Source: Oxalobacteraceae bacterium
Lineage (GTDB): Bacteria; Pseudomonadota; Gammaproteobacteria; Burkholderiales; Burkholderiaceae_D
Length of the DNA: 64,000 nucleotides
NCBI GenBank assembly: GCA_013284265.1
Contig: JABTBR010000016.1
Coordinates: 58,174-122,173, forward strand
Direction: 5' to 3'
Positions 26,242 to 35,252 of this stretch are shown one piece after another; positions within the stretch are counted from its first letter, which is position 1, and every line of letters starts with the position of its first letter. Below the pieces are notes generated by a model, which was not told the origin of the DNA, made no database searches, and saw only the letters and a program-made list of their open reading frames with translations. A program made the translations under genes and the position numbers.

Positions 26242-27312
26242 ATGAAGAATGTGGACCTGCGCACGGTGAGCAACCGCGTCGCTTTTCATTGCTGGACGGG
26301 CTTGCATGCGGCCGGTGTCAGCGAAGCGGAATTTGTACACAACACGGGCATCACGCTAGCTACGCTCAACATTACCGGTGGCCGCATCAATGCTGAGCGG
26401 CACGAGCGCCTGCTCAACTACATGCCGCGCTTCGCGCAAAGCCGCAATATCATCGACGTGGCGCCCACCCAATGGCTGGGCGAGTATATGAGCCTGACCG
26501 GGGTGTGCTACAACAGCGCCACCTTGCGCCAGGCGCTGCTGCATTTCCTGAGTTTTCGCGGCCTGATCGGCGAGTTCGATTTCGTGCTGCTGCGCGAGAG
26601 CGGCAAGCAGGTGGAATTTGACTACATCGCCGAATTCAATCGCATCCGCGCCGGCATGCAGGCCTTCGCCAACTTCAAGACGCTGGCATTTTTCACCCGT
26701 GCCTATGACCATGACAGCGGAGCACCCACGGTCTTTCACGTGGAGTTGCAGGGAGAGGCGCCGCCGTTTGCCGGCGCGATGTCGGAGTTTTTCGGCGCGC
26801 CGGTGCGCTTCCACCAACCACGCAATCTGATGCGCTTCGACGCGCCCACGCTCGACCAGCCTTTCGGCCAATACAATGCGCTGCTGGCGCCGCACATGCT
26901 GGAACGTGCGCGCAGCGAGTTGCAGATCATCCGCAGCGCGCACCTGTTTTCCTCGCGCGTGGAACAGACCATCAGCGACCTGTTGAGCGCGCCGCATGAA
27001 GACTTGCACAGCGACGCGCTGCTACCGCGTCTGTGCGAGGAGCTGAGCACCACGCCATGGTCGCTGCGGCGCCGCCTGCAACTGGAGAAGACCTCCTTCA
27101 GCGCACTGCAGATGAAGGTGAAAAGCGAACACGCGCGCAAGCTGCTGCAAGCCGGTACGCTCAGCGTGGCCGACATCAGCGAACGGCTGGGCTTTGCCTC
27201 GCAAAGCGCGTTCACCCGCTTCTTCAAACTGCACCACAAGATGCCGCCCGCGCGCTACCGGCAGGATGGCGCAGCCGCCAATGGCGGGGCAGCACCGCAC
27301 ATGGTAGATTGA
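26242..27312 (+). CDS. AraC-family transcriptional regulator
   Basis: 356-residue regulator with an N-terminal arabinose-binding-type ligand domain (about 20-200) of the OruR/ArgR-like subgroup and a C-terminal AraC HTH (about 255-340: LCEELSTTPWSLRRRLQLEKTSF, then VADISERLGFASQSAFTRFFK). It is transcribed divergently from the GH3 gene. A TGCTATGAT extended -10 (26131-26139) and an overlapping GCGCTAGCGC palindrome (26113-26122) stand in the shared gap. Ligand unknown; control of the GH3 gene is inference from position. Confidence 0.85.
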   Translation: MKNVDLRTVSNRVAFHCWTGLHAAGVSEAEFVHNTGITLATLNITGGRINAERHERLLNYMPRFAQSRNIIDVAPTQWLGEYMSLTGVCYNSATLRQALLHFLSFRGLIGEFDFVLLRESGKQVEFDYIAEFNRIRAGMQAFANFKTLAFFTRAYDHDSGAPTVFHVELQGEAPPFAGAMSEFFGAPVRFHQPRNLMRFDAPTLDQPFGQYNALLAPHMLERARSELQIIRSAHLFSSRVEQTISDLLSAPHEDLHSDALLPRLCEELSTTPWSLRRRLQLEKTSFSALQMKVKSEHARKLLQAGTLSVADISERLGFASQSAFTRFFKLHHKMPPARYRQDGAAANGGAAPHMVD

Positions 27313-27340
27313 CGACCTTCCTCCTACTACCGGGCTGTCC

Positions 27341-27919
27341 ATGCTTCTCGATTTTGCACTCGACGCGTCGGCGCAGGCGCTGACCCTGGCCATTGAAATT
27401 CCCTGTGTGCTTGGCGCGACCGCGCTGCTGAAAAAGACCATGCCTGCCGGTTTCGCCGCGCTGGGCTGGCGCGGTATCGGCCGCGCGTATCTGTGGGTAC
27501 TGGGCGCGGCCGCCACGCTGGCGGCCATCGAAGCCCACTCGCAAGGCCGGGCGCAGGTGGCGCAAGGAATACTGGCGCCGGATCATCTGCTGGCGTGGGC
27601 AGCCAGCTCCTTCCTGTATCTGCTGGCGATGATGCAGGCGATCGCCCTGCCGCTGCTGGCAGTGCTCATCGCCCCAGCCACGCTGTGGCTGCTGGGAAGG
27701 CGCCAGGCCAGCCTGGCGGCCCTGCTGGGCCTCGGCACGGCACTGGCGACGCTGGGCGCGCTATGGACGCTGTGCATGCCTGGCAGCGCGGCAGCGTTAC
27801 CGCCGCTGGCCGCCGTCGCAGCTTTCATGTCGCCACTCGGAATCGGCCTGGTCATACTGCCACTGGTATTTGGCATCGGTTGCCAGCTGCCCGCCTGGAT
27901 TCCTGCCCGCCCGGCCTGA
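27341..27919 (+). CDS. Hypothetical integral membrane protein
   Basis: 192 residues, very rich in Ala and Leu, with about five hydrophobic segments (near 10-30, 45-63, 83-115, 122-142, 155-180). No motif of a known transporter or enzyme family is visible and I do not recognise it. It starts 28 bases after the AraC gene on the same strand, so it may share its transcript. Confidence 0.6.
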   Translation: MLLDFALDASAQALTLAIEIPCVLGATALLKKTMPAGFAALGWRGIGRAYLWVLGAAATLAAIEAHSQGRAQVAQGILAPDHLLAWAASSFLYLLAMMQAIALPLLAVLIAPATLWLLGRRQASLAALLGLGTALATLGALWTLCMPGSAAALPPLAAVAAFMSPLGIGLVILPLVFGIGCQLPAWIPARPA

Positions 27920-28085
27920 TCCGCCTCCTGCGCGCAACATCCGCGCCCCCCGGCGCAAGCCCGATCTGCCCGTATTTTGCATTCTATTCCGTCAAAAACG
28001 CAGTTCATCGCATGGGGGTGGCTGGTCAGATGGGTCCTGTCTATAGTTCACTCAACGCAACGCACTTTAGACCAGGAGCCACAAA

Positions 28086-28295
28086 ATGAACATCGCCAAA
28101 AACATGGAAGCCATCTTCGTCACCGTCGTCGCTGTGATCAGCGCAACCAGCTTCGCAACGGCCGCCGTGCCGGCCCATCTGAACCGCATCGCGGCACAAC
28201 ACAACGTCGTCAAAGCTGACGCGGTTCCAATGCAGGTTGTGACCATCAGCGCCAAGCGCCTGAGCGCCGCCGAAAAAGCAGCGCTGGACAACTAA
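28086..28295 (+). CDS. Small secreted protein with TonB-box-like motif
   Basis: 69-residue protein with a signal peptide (about 1-27, ending ATA) and a mature part of about 42 residues. The segment MQVVTISAKRLS resembles a TonB box followed by AKR, a pattern seen in small exported proteins of related bacteria (from memory, not searched). A good ribosome-binding site (AGGAGCCACAAA) precedes the ATG. It is 25 bases upstream of the GIN-domain gene on the same strand. Function unknown. Confidence 0.7.
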   Translation: MNIAKNMEAIFVTVVAVISATSFATAAVPAHLNRIAAQHNVVKADAVPMQVVTISAKRLSAAEKAALDN

Positions 28296-28320
28296 TCACT
28301 TACTTCACACGGAGCCTCAC

Positions 28321-29082
28321 ATGAACACCTTCCTTCGCATGGCGGTACTGGCAACGGCACTGTGCAGCGGCACCCAGGCCGCGCTGGCCGACGACATCGT
28401 CAGCGAAACCCGTCCGGTCGATGCCCGCGCCACCAGGATCAATCTGGATGGCCTGGTCAGCCTGAAGCTCAAGCAGGGACCAACCGCGAGCCTGACGCTG
28501 TATGGTGAAAAGCGTTATCTGCAAAAAGTGACGGCGATTCAAAACGGCGACACGCTGCGCATCGATAGCGACCTGAAAAACACGCGCATGAACAAAAGCG
28601 AGCTGCGCGCGGAACTGACCTTGCCGAATTTGCGCGAGCTGGCCAGCGGAGGCGTAGGCAGTGCTGAAGTGAGTGGATTCAGCGGCGAAGATTTGCGGAT
28701 CGCCCTGAACGGCGCCGGTTCCGTGAAGGTCGCCTCCGAGCACAAGAACGTCAGCGCCAAACTGGGTGGTGTCGGCAGCATGGCCATCAAGGTTGGCAAT
28801 AGCGACAATGTGGACCTGAATCTGAGTGGCGCCGGCCAGATCGAGATCAGCGGCCAAAGCAAGGTGCTGCATGCGAATCTCGGCGGTGTCGGTAGTCTGG
28901 ATGCGCAGCAGCTCAAGGCCGACAGTGTCGACGTTAATCTGTCGGGTCTGGGAAGCGCATCGGTGTATGCCAGGAACGCCGCCAACATGAAGCTGAGCGG
29001 CATGGGTTCGGCCACGGTCTATGGCAAGCCTGCGACGCGCAATTCGAGCGCGCGCGGCATGGGCAGCGTCAGCTGGCAGTAA
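28321..29082 (+). CDS. Exported GIN-domain (DUF2807) protein
   Basis: 253-residue putative auto-transporter-adhesin head GIN domain protein. Signal peptide 1-23 (ends ALA). The mature protein is built of repeating turns LSG(V/A/L/M)GS or LNGAGS, at least seven copies between residues 115 and 240, as in right-handed beta-helix GIN folds. Function is not established for the family; extracytoplasmic location is likely. Preceded by CGGAG and followed by a terminator. Confidence 0.85.
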   Translation: MNTFLRMAVLATALCSGTQAALADDIVSETRPVDARATRINLDGLVSLKLKQGPTASLTLYGEKRYLQKVTAIQNGDTLRIDSDLKNTRMNKSELRAELTLPNLRELASGGVGSAEVSGFSGEDLRIALNGAGSVKVASEHKNVSAKLGGVGSMAIKVGNSDNVDLNLSGAGQIEISGQSKVLHANLGGVGSLDAQQLKADSVDVNLSGLGSASVYARNAANMKLSGMGSATVYGKPATRNSSARGMGSVSWQ

Positions 29083-29118
29083 CAGGTATCAGCGATTTCA
29101 GTAACTCCAAGAGCGATT

Positions 29119-29149
29119 GCCGTCTGGCCCGGGCCAGACGGCTTTTTTT
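29119..29149 (+). terminator. Intrinsic terminator after the GIN gene
   Basis: Perfect palindrome with 12-base arms GCCGTCTGGCCC / GGGCCAGACGGC followed by seven T residues. It separates the plus-strand GIN gene from the end of the convergent tad operon. Confidence 0.88.
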
Positions 29150-29163
29150 ATTTCGGACGGCAG

Positions 29164-30423
29164 TCATTTCAGATAGCGCTGGCGCAGCTGTCCGACATTG
29201 CGCAGGTCGTGGCCCAAAACCAGCCGCAGTTCGGCAGGCCGGCAATCGTCGTGCCGCGCCAGCGTGCTCACTCCCAGTCGCGTGGCCAATGCCTGCGCCG
29301 CATCCTGCTGGCGCGGCTCGTATTCGATACGGCTCTGCGGTACCGAAAAATTCCGCACATTCGACAAACGCACCACTTGCAGCGCATCGCCGCGCAAGGT
29401 GTTCGCCATCGCGGCGGCCATACCGTTGACGCCGTTGCCGTTGCTGATTTCGAGGCGGGCCGATAGCGCCGGCTTTGGCTCCAGCCTGGGCAAGGCGGCA
29501 GCGGCTGGCGGCGCGGCGGCGGCAGCGGCTGGCGGCGGCGATACAGGCAACACAGGCAACGCAGGCGGCAGAGGCGCCGCGGCCGGTGGCGCGGATTGCA
29601 TGGATACTTTTGCGATGGGCAGGGAACGGGCCGCGACCCGCCGGATCTGCACCATCGCGGCGCCGCTTTGCAGCACTTCGGTACGCGCCAGTTGCGGCCA
29701 GGCGGCGCCGGTTTCCTCGTCCGGCAGGCTGGCGCCGCGCACGTCCTTTACGCTGCCAGAATCAAGCGCCGTGCCGATGGCGGTGCTGGTGCCAACCACC
29801 TCGGCGGCGGCGCCAGGCTTGCCGTCAGCCCGTGGCTCGCCATCCTGCGCCAGCAAGGCATAGTCGCGCCCAGCATCATGCTGCCGCAACGCAGCCGCCT
29901 GCTTCAGCATCGCGGCGGCACGTTCGCCCTGTCCCAGCTGTTCGAGCACCCGGCCCAGATGTTCCCAGGTCAGCGCATTGTGCGGATCGAGCAGGCAGGC
30001 TTTTTCCAGCGCGGCCAGGGCCTTGTCGGTATCGCCGCTCAGAAAATAGGCGTAGCCCAGGTTCCCCAGCAGGAAAGCGGCCTCCGGACGCATCCCTTCG
30101 CGGTCCTGCGGCGCCAGCTCGCGCCACAACGCAATGGCGCGCGCATAATCGCCCTGCCCGGCGTACAGCACCGCCAGTCCGTTGCGCGCATTCACGTGCA
30201 GGGGATCGAGCTGTAGCGCCTTGCGGTAGCTTTCCAGGGCCTCGGCGTAGCGCTGGCCCGCATGCTGGCTGCGGCCCAGCGTGTAATAGCCATCGGCCGT
30301 TGCCTGTGACGGCGGCGGGGCCGTTGCCAGCGCGACGGGCGCCACGCCAACGCCAGTGGTGCCGCAGGCCAGCAGCAGCGCGCCGCTGCAGGCGGCGGTG
30401 AGTACCCGGATAGTCAGTCGCAT
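29164..30423 (-). CDS. tadD: TadD-like TPR lipoprotein with C-terminal LytR_C domain
   Basis: Last gene of the tad operon. 419 residues: lipoprotein signal with C20 (LLLAC), tetratricopeptide repeats (about 44-185: YYTLGRSQHAGQRYAEALESYRKALQLDP and two to three further units), an Ala/Pro-rich linker (about 280-315) and a C-terminal LytR_C-type domain (ARLEISNGNGVNGMAAAMANTLR ... IEYEP). TadD acts as an outer-membrane-side pilotin/assembly factor for the Flp pilus. The LytR_C extension is an addition to the plain TadD plan. Confidence 0.85.
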   Translation of the reverse strand: MRLTIRVLTAACSGALLLACGTTGVGVAPVALATAPPPSQATADGYYTLGRSQHAGQRYAEALESYRKALQLDPLHVNARNGLAVLYAGQGDYARAIALWRELAPQDREGMRPEAAFLLGNLGYAYFLSGDTDKALAALEKACLLDPHNALTWEHLGRVLEQLGQGERAAAMLKQAAALRQHDAGRDYALLAQDGEPRADGKPGAAAEVVGTSTAIGTALDSGSVKDVRGASLPDEETGAAWPQLARTEVLQSGAAMVQIRRVAARSLPIAKVSMQSAPPAAAPLPPALPVLPVSPPPAAAAAAPPAAAALPRLEPKPALSARLEISNGNGVNGMAAAMANTLRGDALQVVRLSNVRNFSVPQSRIEYEPRQQDAAQALATRLGVSTLARHDDCRPAELRLVLGHDLRNVGQLRQRYLK

Positions 30424-30438
30424 GATGCTTCTCCTTGT

Positions 30439-31386
30439 CTAGTTGCCACTCGCGGAAGGCATCAGCACACGCACAACCTGTATCGTGGCTGGTCCCAGCA
30501 ATACCACCATCAGCGCGGGGAAGATGCAGAACAGCAGCGGAAACAGCAGCTTCAACGCGATCTGCGCCGCCGCTTCCTCCGCCACCAGACTGCGCTTGCT
30601 ACGCAAATTGTCCGAATGCACCCGCAGCGAATCGCCCATGCTGGTGCCAAAGCGCTCGGACTGGATCAGCATGGCCACCAGCGTGTCGACGTCTTCCACG
30701 CCGCTGCGCAGGGCCAGGTTGCGCAGCGCCTTTTCCTTGCTGAAGCCGGCCCGCATTTCCATCAGCACCAGTTGCAGCTCCTGGGCCAGCACGATGCTCT
30801 TGATGTGAATCTCGCCGGCCACCTTGGCCAGTGCGCGCTCCAGACTCAGACCGGCTTCCACGCAAACTGTCAGCAAATCCAGTGCGTCGGGAATGTTCTC
30901 GAAAATCTCGCGCCGACGCAAACTGGCGGAGCGTGCCAGCACCACATTCGGCGTGTAATACCCCAGGGTGGCAAACAACAGCAGCAGAAACAGCATCTTG
31001 CTGGCCCACTCTCCGCTCATCGAAGAGCCGGCGGCCAGCGCGAACACCGCCGGCACGCCGAGCGCCAGCACCGTCTTGGCCGAGAAGTACAAGGTCGGCA
31101 CGTTCGCGCCGCGCCAGCCCGCATTCATGAAGCGCGTGCGCAGCGGCGAGCGCTCCCAGCCATCTTCCGGCAGGGACAGGCGCACGAAGGGCTGTGCCAC
31201 CCGGGTGACGCGCTCAACCCACTTTCCACCTTTGTTCGCAGCATCGGCATCGGCAGCGGCATCCGGTGCCAGCAGGCCAAGGCGCTGGCGCAGCGGCACC
31301 GAGGAAAACAATGCCAGCGCCAGCGCCGCCAGCAGCACCACGATCAGGAATACCAGCGCGAGAAAAATAATTTGCTGTGCGTTCAT
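30439..31386 (-). CDS. tadC: Flp pilus inner-membrane platform protein TadC
   Basis: GspF-type platform protein, 315 residues, with an N-terminal helix (FLALVFLIVVLLAALALALF), two central helices and a C-terminal helix (LKLLFPLLFCIFPALMVVLLG). The cytoplasmic GspF domain has FENIPDALDLLTVCVEAGLSLERAL. The start at 31384-31386 overlaps the tadB stop (ATGA). With TadB it forms the base on which the TadA ATPase acts. Confidence 0.92.
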   Translation of the reverse strand: MNAQQIIFLALVFLIVVLLAALALALFSSVPLRQRLGLLAPDAAADADAANKGGKWVERVTRVAQPFVRLSLPEDGWERSPLRTRFMNAGWRGANVPTLYFSAKTVLALGVPAVFALAAGSSMSGEWASKMLFLLLLFATLGYYTPNVVLARSASLRRREIFENIPDALDLLTVCVEAGLSLERALAKVAGEIHIKSIVLAQELQLVLMEMRAGFSKEKALRNLALRSGVEDVDTLVAMLIQSERFGTSMGDSLRVHSDNLRSKRSLVAEEAAAQIALKLLFPLLFCIFPALMVVLLGPATIQVVRVLMPSASGN

Positions 31387-32360
31387 ACGCGTATCCGTAT
31401 CAGCGTGCGCATCCACAGCACCCCCATCAACATGGAGGCGCCGCTGCTCCACAGCATCTTGATGCCGGTCGGGTCGGTCCACAACAGGCTGATGTACTGG
31501 GGATTCACCACCAGCATCACCAGCATCACCACGATCGGCATCAGGCTCAGTATCCAGGCCGAGAGCCGCCCTTCGGCCGACATCACCCTGACCTGCGCCA
31601 GCAATTTCAGGCGCGCCCGGATCAGGCGGCTGATATTGCCCAGTACCTCGGCCAGATTGCCGCCCGACTCGCGCTGGATCAGCACCGCGATCACCAGGTA
31701 GCGCAAATCGGTCAGCGGCACGCGGCTGGCCAGATTGTGCAGCGCCTCGTTCATCGGCACACCGTAATTGATTTCCTCGTGCGCCGTGCGGAACTCGCCG
31801 GCGATCGGGTCCGACAGTTCGGCGCCCACCATCTGCAGCACGTTCGCAAACGAATGGCCGGCACGCAGGGCGCGGCCCAGAAAGTCCGCAGCTTCAGGCA
31901 GTTGTGCTTCGATGCGATGCAAGCGTCCGGCGCGCGCGCGCAGCAGCAGGCCAAGGGGCGCCATCGGCGCCAGCGCCAGCAGGACCAGGGCCGCCAGCAA
32001 GGGAATCGGCAGTAGCGTTACCAGCAACAGCCCAAGACACAGCATCGCGCCAGTCAGGCCGAGGAAACGCGCCACGTTCAGACGGCTGCCCGCCTGTACC
32101 AGCAACCGGTCCAGCCGCTCCAGCTGGATCACTTTTCGCAGTAGGCGCTCCAGCTCCGGCACAGCGCTGTAGCGGCGCTGCTTGAGGATGCTGATGCTGT
32201 CGTTCCCGCCGTCCGCACGGCCCGCCATCACCTGCAGACGGCGCGAAATCCGGCGCGCGCCGCCGCCATGGGTGCCGGACCACCACAGCCAGCCCCCCTC
32301 GACGGCCAGGATCACGGCGGCGAACAGCAGCACGGCAAAGCCGGAGAAGACCATGTCCAT
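31383..32360 (-). CDS. tadB: Flp pilus inner-membrane platform protein TadB
   Basis: GspF-type protein of 325 residues that pairs with TadC. N-terminal helix 5-28, a central helical pair (about 105-145) and a C-terminal pair (about 270-315). The GspF cytoplasmic domain shows [27 protein letters not shown]. It ends with a 4-base overlap into tadC and begins 8 bases after tadA. Confidence 0.92.
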   Translation of the reverse strand: MDMVFSGFAVLLFAAVILAVEGGWLWWSGTHGGGARRISRRLQVMAGRADGGNDSISILKQRRYSAVPELERLLRKVIQLERLDRLLVQAGSRLNVARFLGLTGAMLCLGLLLVTLLPIPLLAALVLLALAPMAPLGLLLRARAGRLHRIEAQLPEAADFLGRALRAGHSFANVLQMVGAELSDPIAGEFRTAHEEINYGVPMNEALHNLASRVPLTDLRYLVIAVLIQRESGGNLAEVLGNISRLIRARLKLLAQVRVMSAEGRLSAWILSLMPIVVMLVMLVVNPQYISLLWTDPTGIKMLWSSGASMLMGVLWMRTLIRIRV

Positions 32361-32368
32361 GGCGGCCC

Positions 32369-33715
32369 CTATTCGTACACCCTGGCCGGATCGAACACGC
32401 TGTCGGCCAGCGGCGCGCCGAACATGCGCAGGCGCTCGGCAAAGCGCGGCCGCACGCCGGTGGCGAAGAACTGGCCCTGCACCTTGCCGGCGTCGTCCAC
32501 GCCAGTCTGCTCGAAGCGGAAGATCTCGTGCATGGCGATGATCTCCCCTTCCATGCCGGTGATCTCCTGCAGGCTCACCAGCTTGCGCGTGCCGTCGGTC
32601 AGGCGCGACACCTGCATCACCACCGTCACGGCGGAACAGATCTGCTGGCGGGTGGCACGCGGGGTCAGGTTCACGCCGGACATGCCCACCATGTTTTCCA
32701 GCCGCGAGAGCGCGTCGCGCGGCGTGTTGGAGTGGATGGTCGCCAGCGAACCCTCATGGCCGGTATTCATCGCCTGCAGCATGTCGAGCGCCTCGGCTCC
32801 GCGCACCTCGCCCAGGATGATGCGGTCGGGCCGCATGCGCAGCGCATTGCGCACCAGCGAGCGCTGGTTCACCTCGCCCTTGCCTTCGATATTCGGCGGC
32901 CGGGTTTCCAGGCGCACCACGTGCGGCTGGCGCATCTGCAGCTCGGCCGCATCTTCGATGGTGACGATGCGCTCCTGCGCCGGAATGAAACCGGACAGCA
33001 CATTGAGCAAGGTGGTCTTGCCGCTGCCGGTGCCGCCGGAGATCAGGATATTCACCTTGGCCAGCCCCAGCGCCTGCAGCACCTGCACCATCGGCGGCGT
33101 CAGGCTCTTGTTTTCCAGCAGGCGTTCCACCGTCATCGGATTGGTGGTGAAGCGCCGGATCGACAGAATCGGCCCGTCCACCGCCAGCGGCGGGATGATG
33201 GCATTGACCCGCGAGCCGTCCGGCAGGCGCGCATCGACCATCGGGCTCGATTCGTCCACCCGCCGGCCCACCCGCGAGACGATCTTCTCGATGATCTTCA
33301 TCAGGTGCGCGTTGTCGTGGAAACTCACATCGGTCAGCTCCAGCCGCCCGGCGCGCTCCACGTAGACCTTGCTGGCGGTGTTGACCAGGATGTCGGACAC
33401 GCTGGCGTCGGCCAGCAGCGGCTCCAGCGGGCCGAAGCCGAGCATCTCGTGCTGGATGTCGAGCACCAGATTGTGGCGTTCATGCTGGTTCAGCGCGATG
33501 CGCTCGTCCTCGATGATGCGCTGGACCAGCAGCGCCAGTTCATGCTTGAACTGCTCCGGTGTGAGGCGCTTGAGGCGCTCCAGGTCGATACGGTCCAGTA
33601 TCATCTGATGCATCGACTTCTTCAGTTCCTGATAGGCCGCGTGCGCCAGTCCGGGCTGATTTCCCAGCGCCGCCCTGGCCTCGTCGGCAATCGCCAGCCG
33701 TTCGCGTAGACTCAT
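32369..33715 (-). CDS. tadA: Flp pilus assembly ATPase TadA/CpaF
   Basis: Hexameric secretion ATPase of the VirB11/CpaF class, 448 residues. Walker [13 protein letters not shown] is near residue 225, followed by [10 protein letters not shown] (Walker B-like Asp/Glu box) and the His box region [16 protein letters not shown]. The N-terminal all-helical domain is complete. A strong ribosome-binding site, AAGGAGG, precedes the ATG. It powers Flp pilus extension through TadB/TadC. Confidence 0.95.
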   Translation of the reverse strand: MSLRERLAIADEARAALGNQPGLAHAAYQELKKSMHQMILDRIDLERLKRLTPEQFKHELALLVQRIIEDERIALNQHERHNLVLDIQHEMLGFGPLEPLLADASVSDILVNTASKVYVERAGRLELTDVSFHDNAHLMKIIEKIVSRVGRRVDESSPMVDARLPDGSRVNAIIPPLAVDGPILSIRRFTTNPMTVERLLENKSLTPPMVQVLQALGLAKVNILISGGTGSGKTTLLNVLSGFIPAQERIVTIEDAAELQMRQPHVVRLETRPPNIEGKGEVNQRSLVRNALRMRPDRIILGEVRGAEALDMLQAMNTGHEGSLATIHSNTPRDALSRLENMVGMSGVNLTPRATRQQICSAVTVVMQVSRLTDGTRKLVSLQEITGMEGEIIAMHEIFRFEQTGVDDAGKVQGQFFATGVRPRFAERLRMFGAPLADSVFDPARVYE

Positions 33716-33745
33716 TACTGCCTCCTTGCGGCGCCTGCCGCGTGA

Positions 33746-34921
33746 TCACTGCTCGCTGTCGTGGCGCCCGAACAGGCGGTTGAACAGGCCCTTGCTTTCG
33801 GAGATGCGGCGTGCCGTCACCACCTCCACCAGTTCGCCCAGGCTGCGCGCCACCGCGCTGCCGCGCGACAGTTGCAGCACCGGAATGCCCTGGTTGACCG
33901 AGTCGGTGGCCGACAGATAATCGTTCGGCACCGTATGCGCGACCTCGGCGCCGAGCGCGTGCTCCAGATCGGCCAGGCGCAGCTTGCCGCCCTTCTCGTA
34001 GCGGTTGACGATCAGCTTGGTGCGCTCGCCGGGGTAGCCGAGCGAGCGGAAGATGTCGAGCAGACGGCGGCCATCACGGATGTCCGGCAGCGCCAGTTGC
34101 AGCACCGGATAGATCGCGTCGGCCTGGTCGAGCGCGCGCAGCGAGATCGCGTCGATCTGGCGGCCCACGTCGAGCACGATGTAGTCGTAATGCTGGCGCG
34201 CCACGCGCAGGATGGTGTCCATATGTTCGGCCTTCATGTCCACCAGGTGATTCGGATCGTCGGCCCCGGCCAGCACGCCGAAGTTGGTGGCCACATGCAC
34301 CAAACAGGATTCCAGGAAGGCGCCATCCATGCGCCCGATCTGGGCGCAGATGTCGGACAGCGTCATGGCCGGCTTCTGGTCCGACACATACAGCGTGGCG
34401 TCGCCGAACTGCCCGTGCAGGTCGATCAGCAGCACCTTCTTTTCCGCCAGCGCGGCCAGCGCGAAGCCGAAATTGGTGGACAGGAAGGTGGCGCCGCTGC
34501 CGCCCTTGCAGGAGATGAAGGCCAGCACCTTCCCGTCGCGCATCTGGCTCACGCCGGCCGCCACCTCGATCCGGTCCATCGCCTCGTGGAAGGCACGGTG
34601 CGACAGCGGCAGTTGCAGCACTTCGCGCATCCCAGCGCGCATGGCGCGGATCAGCAGGTCGTGCTGGGGTTCGCGCGTGAGCAGCATGAAGGACGCGGCC
34701 GGGTAGTGTTTGCCGAGCCGCTCGACCAGCGCGGCCTCGTCGGCCGTCACATCGCTGGCGTCAAAGATCACCAGTTCCGGCGGCTCCGGCATCATGCGTT
34801 CGACCGCATCGGTCAGGCCGTTGCGCGAAGCGACCAGCTGTACCGGCGGCATGCGCGCCGAGCCCTGGGCGGCTAATTCCGCGTGCAGCAAGCTGTCGCG
34901 GCTGATCATCAGTGCTTTCAT
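33746..34921 (-). CDS. tadZ: Flp pilus localisation protein TadZ/CpaE
   Basis: ParA/MinD-like protein, 391 residues, with an N-terminal receiver-like domain (about 1-125: VIFDASDVTADEAALVERLG) and an ATPase domain. The P-loop is deviant: KGGSGATF (139-146) has Ala where MinD-type proteins have Lys. This is common in CpaE/TadZ proteins and suggests weak or no ATP turnover. TadZ proteins place the Tad machine at a cell pole. GGGAGG precedes the start codon. Confidence 0.88.
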   Translation of the reverse strand: MKALMISRDSLLHAELAAQGSARMPPVQLVASRNGLTDAVERMMPEPPELVIFDASDVTADEAALVERLGKHYPAASFMLLTREPQHDLLIRAMRAGMREVLQLPLSHRAFHEAMDRIEVAAGVSQMRDGKVLAFISCKGGSGATFLSTNFGFALAALAEKKVLLIDLHGQFGDATLYVSDQKPAMTLSDICAQIGRMDGAFLESCLVHVATNFGVLAGADDPNHLVDMKAEHMDTILRVARQHYDYIVLDVGRQIDAISLRALDQADAIYPVLQLALPDIRDGRRLLDIFRSLGYPGERTKLIVNRYEKGGKLRLADLEHALGAEVAHTVPNDYLSATDSVNQGIPVLQLSRGSAVARSLGELVEVVTARRISESKGLFNRLFGRHDSEQ

Positions 34922-34975
34922 GGACCTCCCGTATTGAAGTCGCCGGCAAGCACCAGGCGTGCGCCGGCAGGCGGT

Positions 34976-35236
34976 TTATTTGCCGTGTAAAAGCGAATCC
35001 GGTTTCGCCGGTGGCTGGACAAACGATTTCTGGTATTTTTCAAACGCGGCCTGCCCGGCCTTGCCATCGATGCCCGCGGCCGGATCGGCATTGGCCGCGG
35101 CGGCCGGCGCCACCACCTGGCGCGCCATGGCGATGCGGGTGGCGTCGCCAAAACGCTGGTCCCAGTCCGGCGTGGTGTGCACGCAGGCCGACAGCAGCGC
35201 GCAGACGGGCAGCAGCAAGGTTGCGGATGTGCTCAT
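34976..35236 (-). CDS. Small Flp-locus lipoprotein
   Basis: 86-residue lipoprotein (C18 in LLSAC) encoded between the secretin and tadZ. The mature part DWDQRFGDATRIAMARQVV ... GIDGKAGQAAFEKYQKSF resembles the C-terminal part of CpaD-type pilus lipoproteins (family recall, not searched). The ATG at 35234-35236 has AGGAGG upstream; a longer in-frame reading to 35392 overlaps the secretin gene and was rejected. Likely a partner or pilotin of the secretin. Confidence 0.75.
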   Translation of the reverse strand: MSTSATLLLPVCALLSACVHTTPDWDQRFGDATRIAMARQVVAPAAAANADPAAGIDGKAGQAAFEKYQKSFVQPPAKPDSLLHGK

Positions 35237-35252
35237 GGCGGCGTCCTCCTGT

